DNA from: JAFGXT01 sp963677165
GTDB taxonomy: Bacteria; Verrucomicrobiota; Lentisphaeria; Victivallales; SZUA-371
Direction: 5' to 3'
Length of the DNA stretch: 64,000 nucleotides
NCBI GenBank assembly: GCA_963677165.2
Contig: CAXXSX010000002.1
Location: 1,736,001 to 1,800,000, forward strand
The translations under genes were made by a program, and so were the position numbers. Below the pieces are notes generated by a model. The model made no database searches. It saw nothing but the letters and a program-made list of their open reading frames with translations, and was not told the origin of the DNA. Below are positions 43,826 to 52,813 of the stretch, piece after piece. Numbering within the stretch: the first letter of the stretch is position 1; each line of letters starts with the position of its first letter.

Positions 43826-45034
43826 ATGTCTAAATCTATTATATTTCTCGCTGATGGAATGGCGGATGAACCAATTGAGGAACTTGGCGGAAAGACTCCG
43901 CTTGAAGCGGTTGAAACTCCGGATATGGACCGGATCGCGGCGCAGGGAGCAAGCGGTACGTTTCTTTCGTTGCCGGAAGGGTTCCCGACTTCTTCCGATG
44001 CGGCCAATATGTCGGTGCTCGGTTATAAGCTGGCGGACTTTTATCCCGGACGCGGTCCGATTGAAGCCGTGAGCCAGGGTATTGAGCTTGGACCTGATGA
44101 TATCGCGTGGCGCTGCAACCTGGTGTATGTCGATGACCAGGATATCCTGATCGACTATTCTTCCGGTCATATCGACAACGAGGTTTCTTCGGTACTGATG
44201 AAGGAACTTCAGGACAAGCTTGGCAGTGATAAAGTAACATTCTATCCGGGTGTAAGCTACCGTAATATTCTGGTACTGCACGGCAAAGAATTCTCCGCGA
44301 ATATCGACTACTCTAAACCGGATTCGTCGCAGGGCGAACATGTTAACGATTTGCGTCTGAAAGCTTTGGACGACTCAAAAGAAGTTGCTCATACAATTGA
44401 ATTTCTTGAAGACCTTGGCAAAAAGGCGGAAGCCATTTTATCCGCTCATCCATTGAATCAGGGTAAGCATAATCCCGGCAACTGGATCTGGCCGTGGAGT
44501 CCGGGACATAAACCGGCATTTACTCCGTTTGTAGAAAAATATCTAGGTAAAACCGCCGCGATCATCAGTGCAGTGGACGTTGTGAAAGGTATTGGTATTT
44601 GTGCTGACATGGATGTAATCGAAGTTCCCGGCGCGACCGGTTTTATCGACACCAATTATGAGGGCAAGGCACAGGCGGCGATTGAGGCGCTGAAGACTCA
44701 CGACCTGATTTATGTCCATGTTGAGGCTATCGACGAATGTTCACACATGGGCGATTTGAAGCTCAAAATGAAAGCGATCAAGGATTTTAACGACCGGATC
44801 GTCAAGCCGGTCATGGCGGGTTGCGGTCCCGATGTAACCTACGCCGTACTGCCGGACCACCCGGTACCCTTACGGCTTAGGGCACATACTCGTACGCCGG
44901 TACCGTTTGCGATCTGCGGACCTGAAATCACACCGGACTCTGTTCAGGTCTATTCGGAAACTACCGCGCCGCAGGGGAGTATCGGATTTCTGAATGAAGA
45001 CCAGTTCATCAAACTGGTCCTCGGCCTGAAATAA
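43826..45034 (+). CDS. apgM: Cofactor-independent phosphoglycerate mutase, archaeal-type (ApgM)
   Basis: This 402-residue alkaline-phosphatase-superfamily enzyme interconverts 3- and 2-phosphoglycerate in glycolysis. It starts SIIFLADGMADEPIEELGGK, with the metal-binding Asp, and has the phosphorylated-serine region GFPTSSDAANMSVLGY, the PGRGPIEA motif, and the C-terminal metal sites VEAIDECSHMGD and VLPDHPVPL. Length and motifs match the ApgM branch rather than the longer GpmI. GGAGG lies seven bases before the ATG. A bidirectional terminator follows. Confidence 0.93.
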   Translation: MSKSIIFLADGMADEPIEELGGKTPLEAVETPDMDRIAAQGASGTFLSLPEGFPTSSDAANMSVLGYKLADFYPGRGPIEAVSQGIELGPDDIAWRCNLVYVDDQDILIDYSSGHIDNEVSSVLMKELQDKLGSDKVTFYPGVSYRNILVLHGKEFSANIDYSKPDSSQGEHVNDLRLKALDDSKEVAHTIEFLEDLGKKAEAILSAHPLNQGKHNPGNWIWPWSPGHKPAFTPFVEKYLGKTAAIISAVDVVKGIGICADMDVIEVPGATGFIDTNYEGKAQAAIEALKTHDLIYVHVEAIDECSHMGDLKLKMKAIKDFNDRIVKPVMAGCGPDVTYAVLPDHPVPLRLRAHTRTPVPFAICGPEITPDSVQVYSETTAPQGSIGFLNEDQFIKLVLGLK

Positions 45035-45045
45035 ATGACAAAAAA

Positions 45046-45079
45046 ACTGTCGTGATGAAAAGTCACGGCAGTTGTTTTC
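45046..45079. terminator. Bidirectional rho-independent terminator
   Basis: ACTGTCGTGA (45046-45055) pairs with TCACGGCAGT (45063-45072) through one G-T wobble. It is flanked by TGTTTTCT on the right and by seven A residues on the left, so it can end transcription from both the mutase gene and the convergent hydrolase gene. Confidence 0.85.
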
Positions 45080-45082
45080 TGA

Positions 45083-47902
45083 TTATTTAAACTTAATCTG
45101 GCCCCAGCGCAGTGGATTGTTCCACTTATCGGATGAACTGCTGTTCCAGTAGCCGCCGGGCACGGAAATATCAAAGGTCCAGCTGTCGCCGGATTTTGGT
45201 TTTTCCGGAAAGAACGACCATGGAATCATTGCCTGCAGGGTCCAGCCGTCAGCTGTATTCTGTGCTTTAATTACGGCATCCTTGATAATCGTTCCGGCTC
45301 CTTTTCCGTTGCTGTCGTAACTGATTCGTACCGCTTGAGCTGGACCGTGATTGGTGGTTTCAGGCGCGATACATATCTGGTACTGGCTGTCTCCGAAGAA
45401 CGCGCTGTCATCGAACCCGAGATAGAGTCGTACGCAGTCGCCTGCCCAGATCCACCAGCCGCTCTTATCGTTTTTCATCGGTTTGCCGGATTTTACATTC
45501 ACAATGATATATAGTCCTTTGTTATCATACCGTACAGAGAACGATGATTTTTTATTACTGGTAACCGCTTTTTCTCCTTTTCCGCCGATTCCAGCGTAAC
45601 CCATTGATTTATCTGCTGCCGTTGTAAAGTTGAAATAGTTGTCGAGTCTGGAATAATCGGTTTTGCCGTTATATTTCTTTACATCGATTTTCTTGATGAA
45701 AAACGGACGCAGAGCCGGAGGTAGTTTCTTTAATTTCACGTTGCCGGAATCTTTGACATAGAGAAAAATCGGATCGGCACCGGGGAGAACTTTGATTTCT
45801 TTCCCGCTGATATTTAGCCTCGATTTTGAAGGCATTCCTCCCCAAATATCTTCCGCGTCAACCAGTGTGCCTTTCAAGGAAATCCATTCCGGCTTTTTGC
45901 CTAATGCCTGGGTATCAGCCCAGACGGTGACCAGTTTACAATCCTTTTCCCAAGGCGTATCCCAATACCATGCATGATAAAAATCCGGCAGTTCGAGTCT
46001 GCCGATAAATTTCGCGTGCTCCAGATGGCGTGCGACCGTACTCATTGCCGGAATGGATAGTTTTGATTCTCCGCTGGTTTTAACAAAACCAAAATGGTGT
46101 TCGGGATGATGTGGGCTCAATCCCCAGTCACGCAGAATGTGAAAGTGTATCCGTTTAACGTCGGAAGCAATACTGATGAGCAGGGTTCTGGTATTGAAAC
46201 ATGCCTGCTGAAACTCCGTAACTGGCAGATAAGATTGATGATAGCCGATATGAGTAGGCCAGCCGACTTCAGAAAAGATAATATCCTGATTCCCACTAAA
46301 CTTTTTGATGACGTTTTTCAGACGGTTGATGTCACTGAGCAGACCGTCTTCCGGCCCTTGATCAGTGTGACGGTAAGGGTGGATGTCTACGATGGCATAA
46401 TCTTTTGAAAGCCCGGCTTTCAACAGCTTGTAAATATAACCCACATCTGAATCTCCAGTAGTTCCAAGAATCATCCGCGCATCCGGGTCAACGCTGTGGA
46501 CTGCATTTGCCGCAGTTTTACAGATTTTGACGAATTCGGAGAAATTGCCTTTGAAACTGCCGTAGGGTTCATTATTGGGTTCGTTCCAGATTTCATATTC
46601 CGGCACGAATATTCCCTTGTTGCGTTCTGCGGAAAGACGGCAGAATTCCGCGAACTTGTCGAAATATTTTTCCTGAGGAGGATAATGCCCGAACCAGTGT
46701 CCTTTTTTAACTCGTTTAGGATCGATGGCCCACCGGGGAGTCCATGCCAGGCAATTGCGCAGAGCGATACCGTATTGTGCCATATCCAGTACTTTTTTTT
46801 CCGGATTATTGTTCCATTTATACTGATCAATCCCTGAGTTGCATACGGTAACCCATGAAGAACCTCCGCTGGTTCTTGCCTGATGAACTCCAATCATTTT
46901 GCCCAGTTCCGGACCATTGATAAAAGCAGATTTTCGGAAGACTCCCGGACGGGTTATTCCAACAATTCCAAATGGAGATTCCACCGTTTCAGCCCAGGAA
47001 AGTTCCCGGGCGGGTTTAATCAGAACAACCCGTCGGATTGTTTTTACTTCATTTTCTGTCATAAACCGCAGTTCATAGATACCTGGCTGAAGTTTTGGAA
47101 GACTCATGACGGCGGTATTGCCGATCATTGAAGAGGCACAGTTTCCTGCAGGTGTATTCCGACCGATATCAAATACTTCTACAGTTGGGATATTGCGTTT
47201 TTTTTTACTAATGTCAGTCACGAAAATTACTGGTTCCTGCCCCTGATAATACACTCCTGCGACTTTGCTGTGATCCGGTTCCAGTTTAATAATCATGCCG
47301 ATTCCTTTTAAATCGGGATTATATTCATACTCGATAATATTTCCGTTGCTTTCTCCGCCTCCAAAAAAGATTTGCCGGATATAGCCGGAGAGCACAATTT
47401 TAATCGTGATTTCCTGTGCCCCTTTGGCTCCGAGGTTAATCCATTTGCCGGTCTGTGGTTGCAGCATGCCGCCTTTAATATAACCTGAAGTTGAACTATC
47501 GAATTTTGTTATGACATTGAACGTTTTGCCGCCGTCTGTGGAATACTCGAAGTCGCAACCATTATTATTAAAGACAACGGCCTTGCATAGCGGAGTTGTG
47601 TACCGGAATTTCGTTACCGGATGAGAAAATTTAAACTTCATGGCGAAGAAGCATTTTCCTCCCGCAATTTTTGTGAGAAAAAGTTCTCCGCTGCTTTTAT
47701 CTTTTTTAGGCTGAATTCCATGGGCACTGAACCAGCGCCAGGAGGGCAGACCATCACGTCCAAGGAGCAACTTAACCGGAGGAGTTTCATCGGTTGGACA
47801 ATTGATAATATTGGCGCCTTTTTGATCGATCTGCCAGTCTGAGGCGTTTATGATTGTGTAACCGAAAAGTACAAAAAGTATCAGTAACGATATTTTTTTC
47901 AT
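45083..47902 (-). CDS. Secreted GH39-like glycoside hydrolase with a C-terminal CBM9-like domain
   Basis: This 939-residue protein has a signal peptide (KKISLLILFVLFGYTIINA). After an N-terminal beta region (to about 330) comes a clan GH-A barrel with the acid/base glutamate in EYEIWNEPNNEPYG and a likely nucleophile in IIFSEVGWPTH. This pattern suits GH39 or a close relative. The last 200 residues resemble family 9 carbohydrate-binding modules (SFSVRYDNKGLYIIVNV, DCVRLYLGFD, GWTLQAMIPWSFF). AGGAG lies before the ATG. It is third in line after the LacI regulator and a prepilin-like gene on the same strand, so it is probably repressed by that regulator. Its substrate is likely a plant or mucin glycan, not determinable here. 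Confidence 0.8.
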   Translation of the reverse strand: MKKISLLILFVLFGYTIINASDWQIDQKGANIINCPTDETPPVKLLLGRDGLPSWRWFSAHGIQPKKDKSSGELFLTKIAGGKCFFAMKFKFSHPVTKFRYTTPLCKAVVFNNNGCDFEYSTDGGKTFNVITKFDSSTSGYIKGGMLQPQTGKWINLGAKGAQEITIKIVLSGYIRQIFFGGGESNGNIIEYEYNPDLKGIGMIIKLEPDHSKVAGVYYQGQEPVIFVTDISKKKRNIPTVEVFDIGRNTPAGNCASSMIGNTAVMSLPKLQPGIYELRFMTENEVKTIRRVVLIKPARELSWAETVESPFGIVGITRPGVFRKSAFINGPELGKMIGVHQARTSGGSSWVTVCNSGIDQYKWNNNPEKKVLDMAQYGIALRNCLAWTPRWAIDPKRVKKGHWFGHYPPQEKYFDKFAEFCRLSAERNKGIFVPEYEIWNEPNNEPYGSFKGNFSEFVKICKTAANAVHSVDPDARMILGTTGDSDVGYIYKLLKAGLSKDYAIVDIHPYRHTDQGPEDGLLSDINRLKNVIKKFSGNQDIIFSEVGWPTHIGYHQSYLPVTEFQQACFNTRTLLISIASDVKRIHFHILRDWGLSPHHPEHHFGFVKTSGESKLSIPAMSTVARHLEHAKFIGRLELPDFYHAWYWDTPWEKDCKLVTVWADTQALGKKPEWISLKGTLVDAEDIWGGMPSKSRLNISGKEIKVLPGADPIFLYVKDSGNVKLKKLPPALRPFFIKKIDVKKYNGKTDYSRLDNYFNFTTAADKSMGYAGIGGKGEKAVTSNKKSSFSVRYDNKGLYIIVNVKSGKPMKNDKSGWWIWAGDCVRLYLGFDDSAFFGDSQYQICIAPETTNHGPAQAVRISYDSNGKGAGTIIKDAVIKAQNTADGWTLQAMIPWSFFPEKPKSGDSWTFDISVPGGYWNSSSSDKWNNPLRWGQIKFK

Positions 47903-48000
47903 TTTTTCTCCTGTTGCTGGTATTTTTATTATGAAAATTCTGTCGGTTATTTTGCTAAAATAACCGTTGTTTTTTATGTTTTTGAGCTAAATTACTGTCG

Positions 48001-48648
48001 TTATTCCTTCGGCATATATTTTTCATTGTAGGTATCGCGCGGCAGTTGCTGCGCTTCTGCGTGACCATCAAAGAACAGGCAGTTTGCTCTGTGATTGTGA
48101 CGTTCTGCCATTCTGCTGGTACTGTAAACCGGCCAGAAAAAATACTGGTTTGTTTTTGTTGGGGAGCCTTCAACAAGGTAGTACTTTATTGATGGACGGC
48201 GGACTTCCATAAGACTTACGGTTTTGGGATTGTTAAAAGAAGAAATCTCTATATTGAATTTATTTCCCATGTATGAAATCAGTACATTAGGTTCAGTTGT
48301 CAGATGTGTTGGACACAGATAAATTTTATTCGGACTTTTTCCTGTAGGATAATACGTTCTGTTGATATGCCATTCCCCCAGATAACAATTCAGGAAGCTG
48401 GGCCATAGTTTGCGGGTGCCGTCGACTTTTGTCCAGCTGACATCTACCGGCGGGAAATATTTATTACCGAAATCATCGCTGTACATCATGCAGGCGTTTC
48501 CGATCTGCTTGTTATTATTCAGGCAGTAGGATTGTTTTGCCGCTTCTCTGGCTTTACTCAAGGCGGGGAGTAGCATGCTGGCTAGAATTGCGATAATTGC
48601 GATTACAATCAGGAGTTCGATAAGTGTGAATTTCTTTTGCTTTTTCAT
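48001..48648 (-). CDS. Prepilin-type (type II secretion pseudopilin-like) protein
   Basis: This 215-residue protein has the prepilin start KKFTLIELLIVIAIIAIL, with cleavage expected before the Phe and the conserved Glu at +5, and continues LASMLLPALSKAREAAKQ. The C-terminal domain, with RMAERHNHRANCLFFDGHA, is the DUF1559-like 'H-x-G-G/FFDGH' form abundant in Lentisphaerae and Planctomycetes, where dozens of copies accompany glycoside hydrolase genes. It is probably exported and assembled or anchored at the envelope; its role with the hydrolase is unknown. It lies 19 bases after the LacI regulator gene. Confidence 0.88.
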   Translation of the reverse strand: MKKQKKFTLIELLIVIAIIAILASMLLPALSKAREAAKQSYCLNNNKQIGNACMMYSDDFGNKYFPPVDVSWTKVDGTRKLWPSFLNCYLGEWHINRTYYPTGKSPNKIYLCPTHLTTEPNVLISYMGNKFNIEISSFNNPKTVSLMEVRRPSIKYYLVEGSPTKTNQYFFWPVYSTSRMAERHNHRANCLFFDGHAEAQQLPRDTYNEKYMPKE

Positions 48649-48667
48649 TTTCTTTCTCCGTATTATA

Positions 48668-49672
48668 TTATTTTATCTCTGTTGATTTTCTTGCTATAAT
48701 ATTGCCTTTAAATAACTTTGATTTTCCTTCACCTTTGTTGCTGATAATATCAAACAGCCCGGCGGCCGCGCCGCGACCGATTTCAAGTCGAGGCTCGGCA
48801 ACAGAGGTAAGGCTGATCATATCGTAGTCACTTTCCGGAAAATTACCGATGCCGATTACCGCGATGTCCTGGTTGCCGTTCTGGTGCAGTCCGCTCATTA
48901 CCCGAGTTGCAATAATATCATTGGCGATTGCGATTGCGGTTGGCGGCAGAGGAAGTTGCATCAGCGCAGTCGCCTGGGCTTTGTCGCCTTCCGGATCCGC
49001 AATCTTCGTGGTGCGTAAATATTCCAACGGAAATTCCAACCCCAGTTCTTGAATTCGATCAAGCGCACCTTGACAGCGCATTTGGGTTTGAAATCCCTGG
49101 TGATCCATGGTTATAACTGCGATTCGGCGATGGCCCTGCTTGTACAAATGATCGATTTGGTCAATCCCAGCCTGGCGGGCATCCAGCATAAAAGCCGGAA
49201 TTGGGGAATTCATTAGGGTTTCTCCAATGAATACCAGCGGAATATCCAGGTCGTTCCGTAGACGGTTGTAGTATTCAACATTGCTGGGATTGGGCTGAAT
49301 GATCAGGCCTTCGACCCGGCTGTCGAGAAAGGTTTGGATATTTTTTCGTTCATTGGCGGTTTCCCAGAAATTTACTGCCAGCATCGGGTGATATTCGGCT
49401 TCCGAAAGAACTTCGTTTATTCCGAACATAATCTCGTTCGCCCAGGAGGAAGTTAAATCATAAATGGAAACGCCGATGGAGCGGGTCTGTTTCTGACGCA
49501 GACTCTTGGCGACAAGATTGGTACGATAATTCAACTTTTTGGCGGCAGACATTACCCGTTTCTGGGTTTTACCGGAAATCTTCATGGTATCGCCTTTGCC
49601 GCTTAATACATACGATGCGGTTGAGGTGGCGACTCCCGCCAGTTGTGAGACTTCTTTGATGGTTACCGACAT
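48668..49672 (-). CDS. LacI-family transcriptional regulator
   Basis: This 334-residue protein has the N-terminal LacI helix-turn-helix (TIKEVSQLAGVATSTASYVL) and hinge helix (NLVAKSLRQKQT), followed by a periplasmic-binding-protein-like ligand domain (SIGVSIYDLTSSWANEI, VEGLIIQPNPS, RRIAVITMDHQG). It is the first gene of the unit with the prepilin-like and GH39-like genes. GGAG lies before the ATG. A perfect palindrome just downstream of its consensus promoter suggests that it represses its own operon until a sugar is bound. Confidence 0.93.
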   Translation of the reverse strand: MSVTIKEVSQLAGVATSTASYVLSGKGDTMKISGKTQKRVMSAAKKLNYRTNLVAKSLRQKQTRSIGVSIYDLTSSWANEIMFGINEVLSEAEYHPMLAVNFWETANERKNIQTFLDSRVEGLIIQPNPSNVEYYNRLRNDLDIPLVFIGETLMNSPIPAFMLDARQAGIDQIDHLYKQGHRRIAVITMDHQGFQTQMRCQGALDRIQELGLEFPLEYLRTTKIADPEGDKAQATALMQLPLPPTAIAIANDIIATRVMSGLHQNGNQDIAVIGIGNFPESDYDMISLTSVAEPRLEIGRGAAAGLFDIISNKGEGKSKLFKGNIIARKSTEIK

Positions 49673-49690
49673 TCTTTCTCCAAAATTCTT

Positions 49691-49842
49691 TACTGAATCG
49701 TTTCTTTAGTTAAAATAAGCTATTGTATTATAATGTAATTTATTTATTTATAATGTCTTATGCTTTACTTTGTTGTTTGTTGTTTGTGTGATAACTGAAT
49801 CGTTTCAGTTATTATTATAGCAGGGAAATAATACATTGTCAA
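49691..49842 (-). promoter_or_regulatory. Consensus sigma70 promoter with LacI-type operators
   Basis: On the minus strand, -35 TTGACA (49842-49837) and -10 TATAAT (49819-49814) are both perfect and separated by exactly 17 bases. At the expected start of transcription lies the palindrome ATAACTGAA-ACGA-TTCAGTTAT (49812-49791), with perfect 9-bp arms and a central CG, the shape of a LacI-family operator. A weaker half-conserved site (AGAAACGATTCAGTA, 49705-49691) is close to the lacI-type gene start. Confidence 0.88.
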
Positions 49843-50074
49843 TACCTTTTGTTTATTTTATGTTGATAGAAATTACGAAATTACGATCAATCGCTTGTTG
49901 GCTCATTTATAATCATCATAATTCCTGTGTCTTATGTGATTGTTGTTAAGAACCTGTGAGTTATGGAAGCAGGAGTGTAATAACCTGTGATTCGGTATTT
50001 GAAAAAATTTTAAGTCGATGCATATTAATTTGATAGGGATTTATCCGATGATATATTTTAGAGGGCGTTTATAG

Positions 50075-50446
50075 ATGAATTTTACATTTGCACATAATAA
50101 TTTGAATGTTTATGATCTGGACAAAAGTCTGGCTTTTTATAAGGAAGCGCTGGGATTGACTGAAACCCGTCGCAAGGAAGCTGACGACGGCAGTTTTATT
50201 CTTGTTTACCTTGGAGACGGGCAAACTCCGCATAAGTTGGAATTGACCTGGCTGCGCGATATGGACCGTCCGTATGAACTTGGCGATAATGAAATACATC
50301 TGGCTTTTGAAACCGATGATTTTGACGCCGCGTTTAAGAAACACAAAAAAATGGACTGTGTTTGTTATGAAAACCCGGCAATGGGAATTTATTTTATCAA
50401 TGATCCGGACGGCTACTGGCTGGAAATCGTTCCGGGGAAGAAATAA
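50075..50446 (+). CDS. VOC-family (glyoxalase I-like) protein
   Basis: This 123-residue protein has the beta-alpha-beta-beta-beta repeats of the vicinal oxygen chelate fold: HNNLNVYDLDKSLAFYKEAL at the start and INDPDGYWLEIVP at the end, with metal ligands likely His (start), Glu in LELTW, His in IHLAF, and Glu in WLEIV. This is the full ligand set of lactoylglutathione lyase, so glyoxalase I is the best guess. It lies 24 bases before ispD. Confidence 0.8.
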   Translation: MNFTFAHNNLNVYDLDKSLAFYKEALGLTETRRKEADDGSFILVYLGDGQTPHKLELTWLRDMDRPYELGDNEIHLAFETDDFDAAFKKHKKMDCVCYENPAMGIYFINDPDGYWLEIVPGKK

Positions 50447-50470
50447 TGCTTTAGTGGGGAGATAAATGAA

Positions 50471-51184
50471 GTGAAGATTATCGCCGATCTTGGGATTGTA
50501 TTTGCAGCCGGCGGCTCCAGCCGCAGGTATGGGGAACAAAACAAACTTTTTGACACTATTGACGGTATTCCGGTATTTATCTTTTCCATTGCCGATTTTG
50601 CCTGTCTGTGCCCTCCGAACTGTATGGTACTGGTTGCGCCTGAGAATGAGATCCATCAGTTTCACGCGTTGCTGAATCAGTTTTTACCGCATATTGATAT
50701 TAGAGTTGTTCCCGGCGGCTATCAACGGGCGGAATCGGTTATGAACGGACTTAACTCCTTGCCGGATACCGTGAAATACGTGGCGGTGCATGATGCGGCG
50801 CGTCCGCTTGCTACTGCCGATGTTCTAAAAGAGTGCTTGGAAGAGGCCCGTAAATACGACGGTGCTATTGTGGGACGTCCGATCACTGATACCATTAAAC
50901 GCACAAAAGATGGACAGACCATTGACTCTACCGTTGATCGTTCAGAATTGTGGGCGGTCGAGACACCGCAAATATTTGAACTGAAAAAGCTTCGTGAGGC
51001 TTACGAAAAAGTTCAGGATGGTGATAAGGAATTTACCGACGACGCGAGTATTATGGAAGCCTGTGGATACAAGCTGAAACTGGTCCATTTTCTTAAGAGT
51101 AATCTAAAAATTACCTGGCCCGGAGATACCGTGATCGCGGAAGCGGTAATTCGATATCAGCGTTCCGGCATATGCAGAAGCTAG
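50471..51184 (+). CDS. ispD: 2-C-methyl-D-erythritol 4-phosphate cytidylyltransferase
   Basis: IspD makes CDP-methylerythritol in the non-mevalonate isoprenoid pathway. This 237-residue protein shows the nucleotide-binding GIVFAAGGSSRRYGEQNKLF, the VPGGYQRAESVMNGL segment, VAVHDAARPL (metal and substrate site), and ELWAVETPQIF with FTDDASIMEACG. The start is GTG with GGGGAG nine bases upstream; an ATG five bases earlier is out of frame and stops at once. Genes for the next steps (ispF) are not adjacent. Confidence 0.95.
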   Translation: MKIIADLGIVFAAGGSSRRYGEQNKLFDTIDGIPVFIFSIADFACLCPPNCMVLVAPENEIHQFHALLNQFLPHIDIRVVPGGYQRAESVMNGLNSLPDTVKYVAVHDAARPLATADVLKECLEEARKYDGAIVGRPITDTIKRTKDGQTIDSTVDRSELWAVETPQIFELKKLREAYEKVQDGDKEFTDDASIMEACGYKLKLVHFLKSNLKITWPGDTVIAEAVIRYQRSGICRS

Positions 51185-51263
51185 CGGAGAGCCTCCGCTG
51201 GCGAGTCGCCGCTTCAAACTTCAGTCGCTGACGCTCCTTTCGGAAGCGGGGGGAATTATAATT
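51185..51263. repeat. Intergenic hairpin cluster after ispD
   Basis: AGCGGA-GAGCC-TCCGCT and GGCGA-G-TCGCC are two adjacent perfect small palindromes, followed by CAGTCGCTGACGCTCCTTTC. No run of T residues follows, so it is more like a REP-type sequence than a classic terminator. I found no second full copy in the window. Confidence 0.45.
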
Positions 51264-51719
51264 ATGAAAACATTTAAAATCGTTAGTATCTGTGCAGTTA
51301 TCTGTATTTTAGTATGTTTTATTATTACTCTGGGCATTGCGACAGGGGTAAAGATTTTCTATTCTCATCACTATGCTCCCATTCAAACCAGAGATATGGG
51401 AGTAAAAATCATAGACGACCGAAAATATGTATATATTCTTACAGATCTTGATGCGGAGAGAAAGACAAACGCAACAGTGTTGGCGATTGGAACAGAATAT
51501 AAAGTAGACAACGAATTGAATATCAGTTTGTTTTGCCGTATGGGGCTTTTAACCAGAAAAGATATTAGATTTTGGTCATCTCCGATGGTGATGATTCCTG
51601 TCGAGTATTTCATTACCCCGGTTACACGTATTACTACAGGTGAAGACAATAGACTCATTGCCACTGTTACTAAAAAAGATAACGGTGAATTAAGTATTAC
51701 TCCGACGAGGGAAAAGTGA
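51264..51719 (+). CDS. Uncharacterised membrane-anchored protein
   Basis: This 151-residue protein has one N-terminal hydrophobic helix (IVSICAVICILVCFIITLGIA) and a soluble outer domain of about 115 residues that I do not recognise (YVYILTDLDAERKTNATVLA). It follows ispD after a repeat and overlaps a 40-codon membrane gene by one base. A GGGGGAATT stretch provides the ribosome-binding site. Confidence 0.6.
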   Translation: MKTFKIVSICAVICILVCFIITLGIATGVKIFYSHHYAPIQTRDMGVKIIDDRKYVYILTDLDAERKTNATVLAIGTEYKVDNELNISLFCRMGLLTRKDIRFWSSPMVMIPVEYFITPVTRITTGEDNRLIATVTKKDNGELSITPTREK

Positions 51720-51841
51720 TGTGGAAACCATCCAGAGAAAAAATCCGATTCTTATGTTATCTCTTAATAAGTCTCGCTATATTTATTGTTGCCAGTTATT
51801 TTTTGTCTAGACTTTTCAATGTAGTACGTCAACTGGTCTGA
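51719..51841 (+). CDS. Small single-helix membrane protein, 40 residues
   Basis: The frame starts MWKPSREKIRF and has one hydrophobic helix (LCYLLISLAIFIVASYFL) before LSRLFNVVRQLV and a TGA. Its ATG overlaps the TGA of the previous gene (TGATG), and GAGGG lies about ten bases upstream, so translational coupling is likely. It is short but has all the marks of a real small membrane protein; the function is unknown. Confidence 0.5.
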   Translation: MWKPSREKIRFLCYLLISLAIFIVASYFLSRLFNVVRQLV

Positions 51842-51933
51842 AAGCTTATATTTGTGTAAAATCAATCTTTTCTTACACTTTGCTGATTCTTTTGGTATAT
51901 GATATAATTAAAAGCAAAGCAATGAGGAAATCA

Positions 51934-52413
51934 ATGAAACAGTTATCGTCAGGGACCACATTTTTTAATAAACGAATATTTCCTGCGGTCTGGTTTGGTG
52001 GAGTGATTTTTATTTGGCTGTCCGCGGCTTTTATTATGTTTTTAAATAGAAGGATTGCAGAAGAAGGAGTCATGGTTCTTGTCATCCCGATTATCATGAT
52101 GGGCTTTGGATTTATTTTTTTCAAAATACTTTTTGCAAATACCGTGGATAAAGCAATGTATGATGAAGAATCCATTTTGATAACCAGTAAAGGCAAAGAA
52201 ATCCGGATTCCTTTTCTGAATATCGATCATATAGAATACGTAAATAACAGACCTCCCAAGCTGGATATTACTTTATATTGTTCTGATCCTGAGCTTGGAA
52301 AGGTTATCTCTGTCCTTGTAAAATCCTGTAACGTGTTTCTTCCTAAACATCCGGACGTTGTTGAATTCCTGGAGGTTTTCCAGAAGAACCGCTACCGTAC
52401 GTCGAAAGATTAA
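51934..52413 (+). CDS. Uncharacterised membrane protein with two helices and a PH-like domain
   Basis: This 159-residue protein has two hydrophobic segments (about 13-38 and 47-70; AVWFGGVIFIWLSAAFIMFL and VMVLVIPIIMMGFGFIFF), then a soluble part (ESILITSKGKEIRIPFLNID) reminiscent of bacterial PH-like domains. GAGGA lies five bases before ATG 51934. Longer starts upstream (51880, 51919) lack such a site. Function unknown. Confidence 0.6.
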   Translation: MKQLSSGTTFFNKRIFPAVWFGGVIFIWLSAAFIMFLNRRIAEEGVMVLVIPIIMMGFGFIFFKILFANTVDKAMYDEESILITSKGKEIRIPFLNIDHIEYVNNRPPKLDITLYCSDPELGKVISVLVKSCNVFLPKHPDVVEFLEVFQKNRYRTSKD

Positions 52414-52813
52414 ATTCTAATTTTTCTTGATTTCTAAGGAAACCGTATTGCTGAATTGATCGCCAACCGTCAGGTTTCTGCATGGACTGTGTCTGTGTTT
52501 GTGTCGTGTAATATGTTTGTAATAATTTACTTAAGTGTGATTTGTTGCTGTGCTGCTCCGGTTTGTGCATTACATCAAAAATCGCAGTAAATAAATTAAC
52601 AGAAAAGATTGTGTAAAACCGAATGCGGAATTACACATTGGCTGTGAAGTTGTTTTCTGCTATAATTATATTATCAACGAAAAGCGAATGAGGGTTTGTA
52701 ATATTTCCGTTCAAAGTTATTTTATATAATGGACAGTTGAAGGGGACTACAGACAAATCCGACATATGGATTTTATTTCCGGAAAACCGGGAGCACTACA
52801 TAAGGAGGCGTAA
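52414..52813. other. Intergenic region with possible promoter of the TerB-like gene
   Basis: This 400-base gap carries no gene that I can support. A TATAAT box (near 52726) could serve the downstream gene, but no good -35 box is seen at the proper distance. There is a small hairpin GAAACC/GGTTTC near 52440-52477 and a TTCCGG/CCGGGA hairpin near 52780. Confidence 0.35.

Noticed and set aside
43547..44341. 264-codon minus-strand ORF
   Set aside because: It is antisense to the phosphoglycerate mutase gene and runs through repeat B3; no protein-like motifs.
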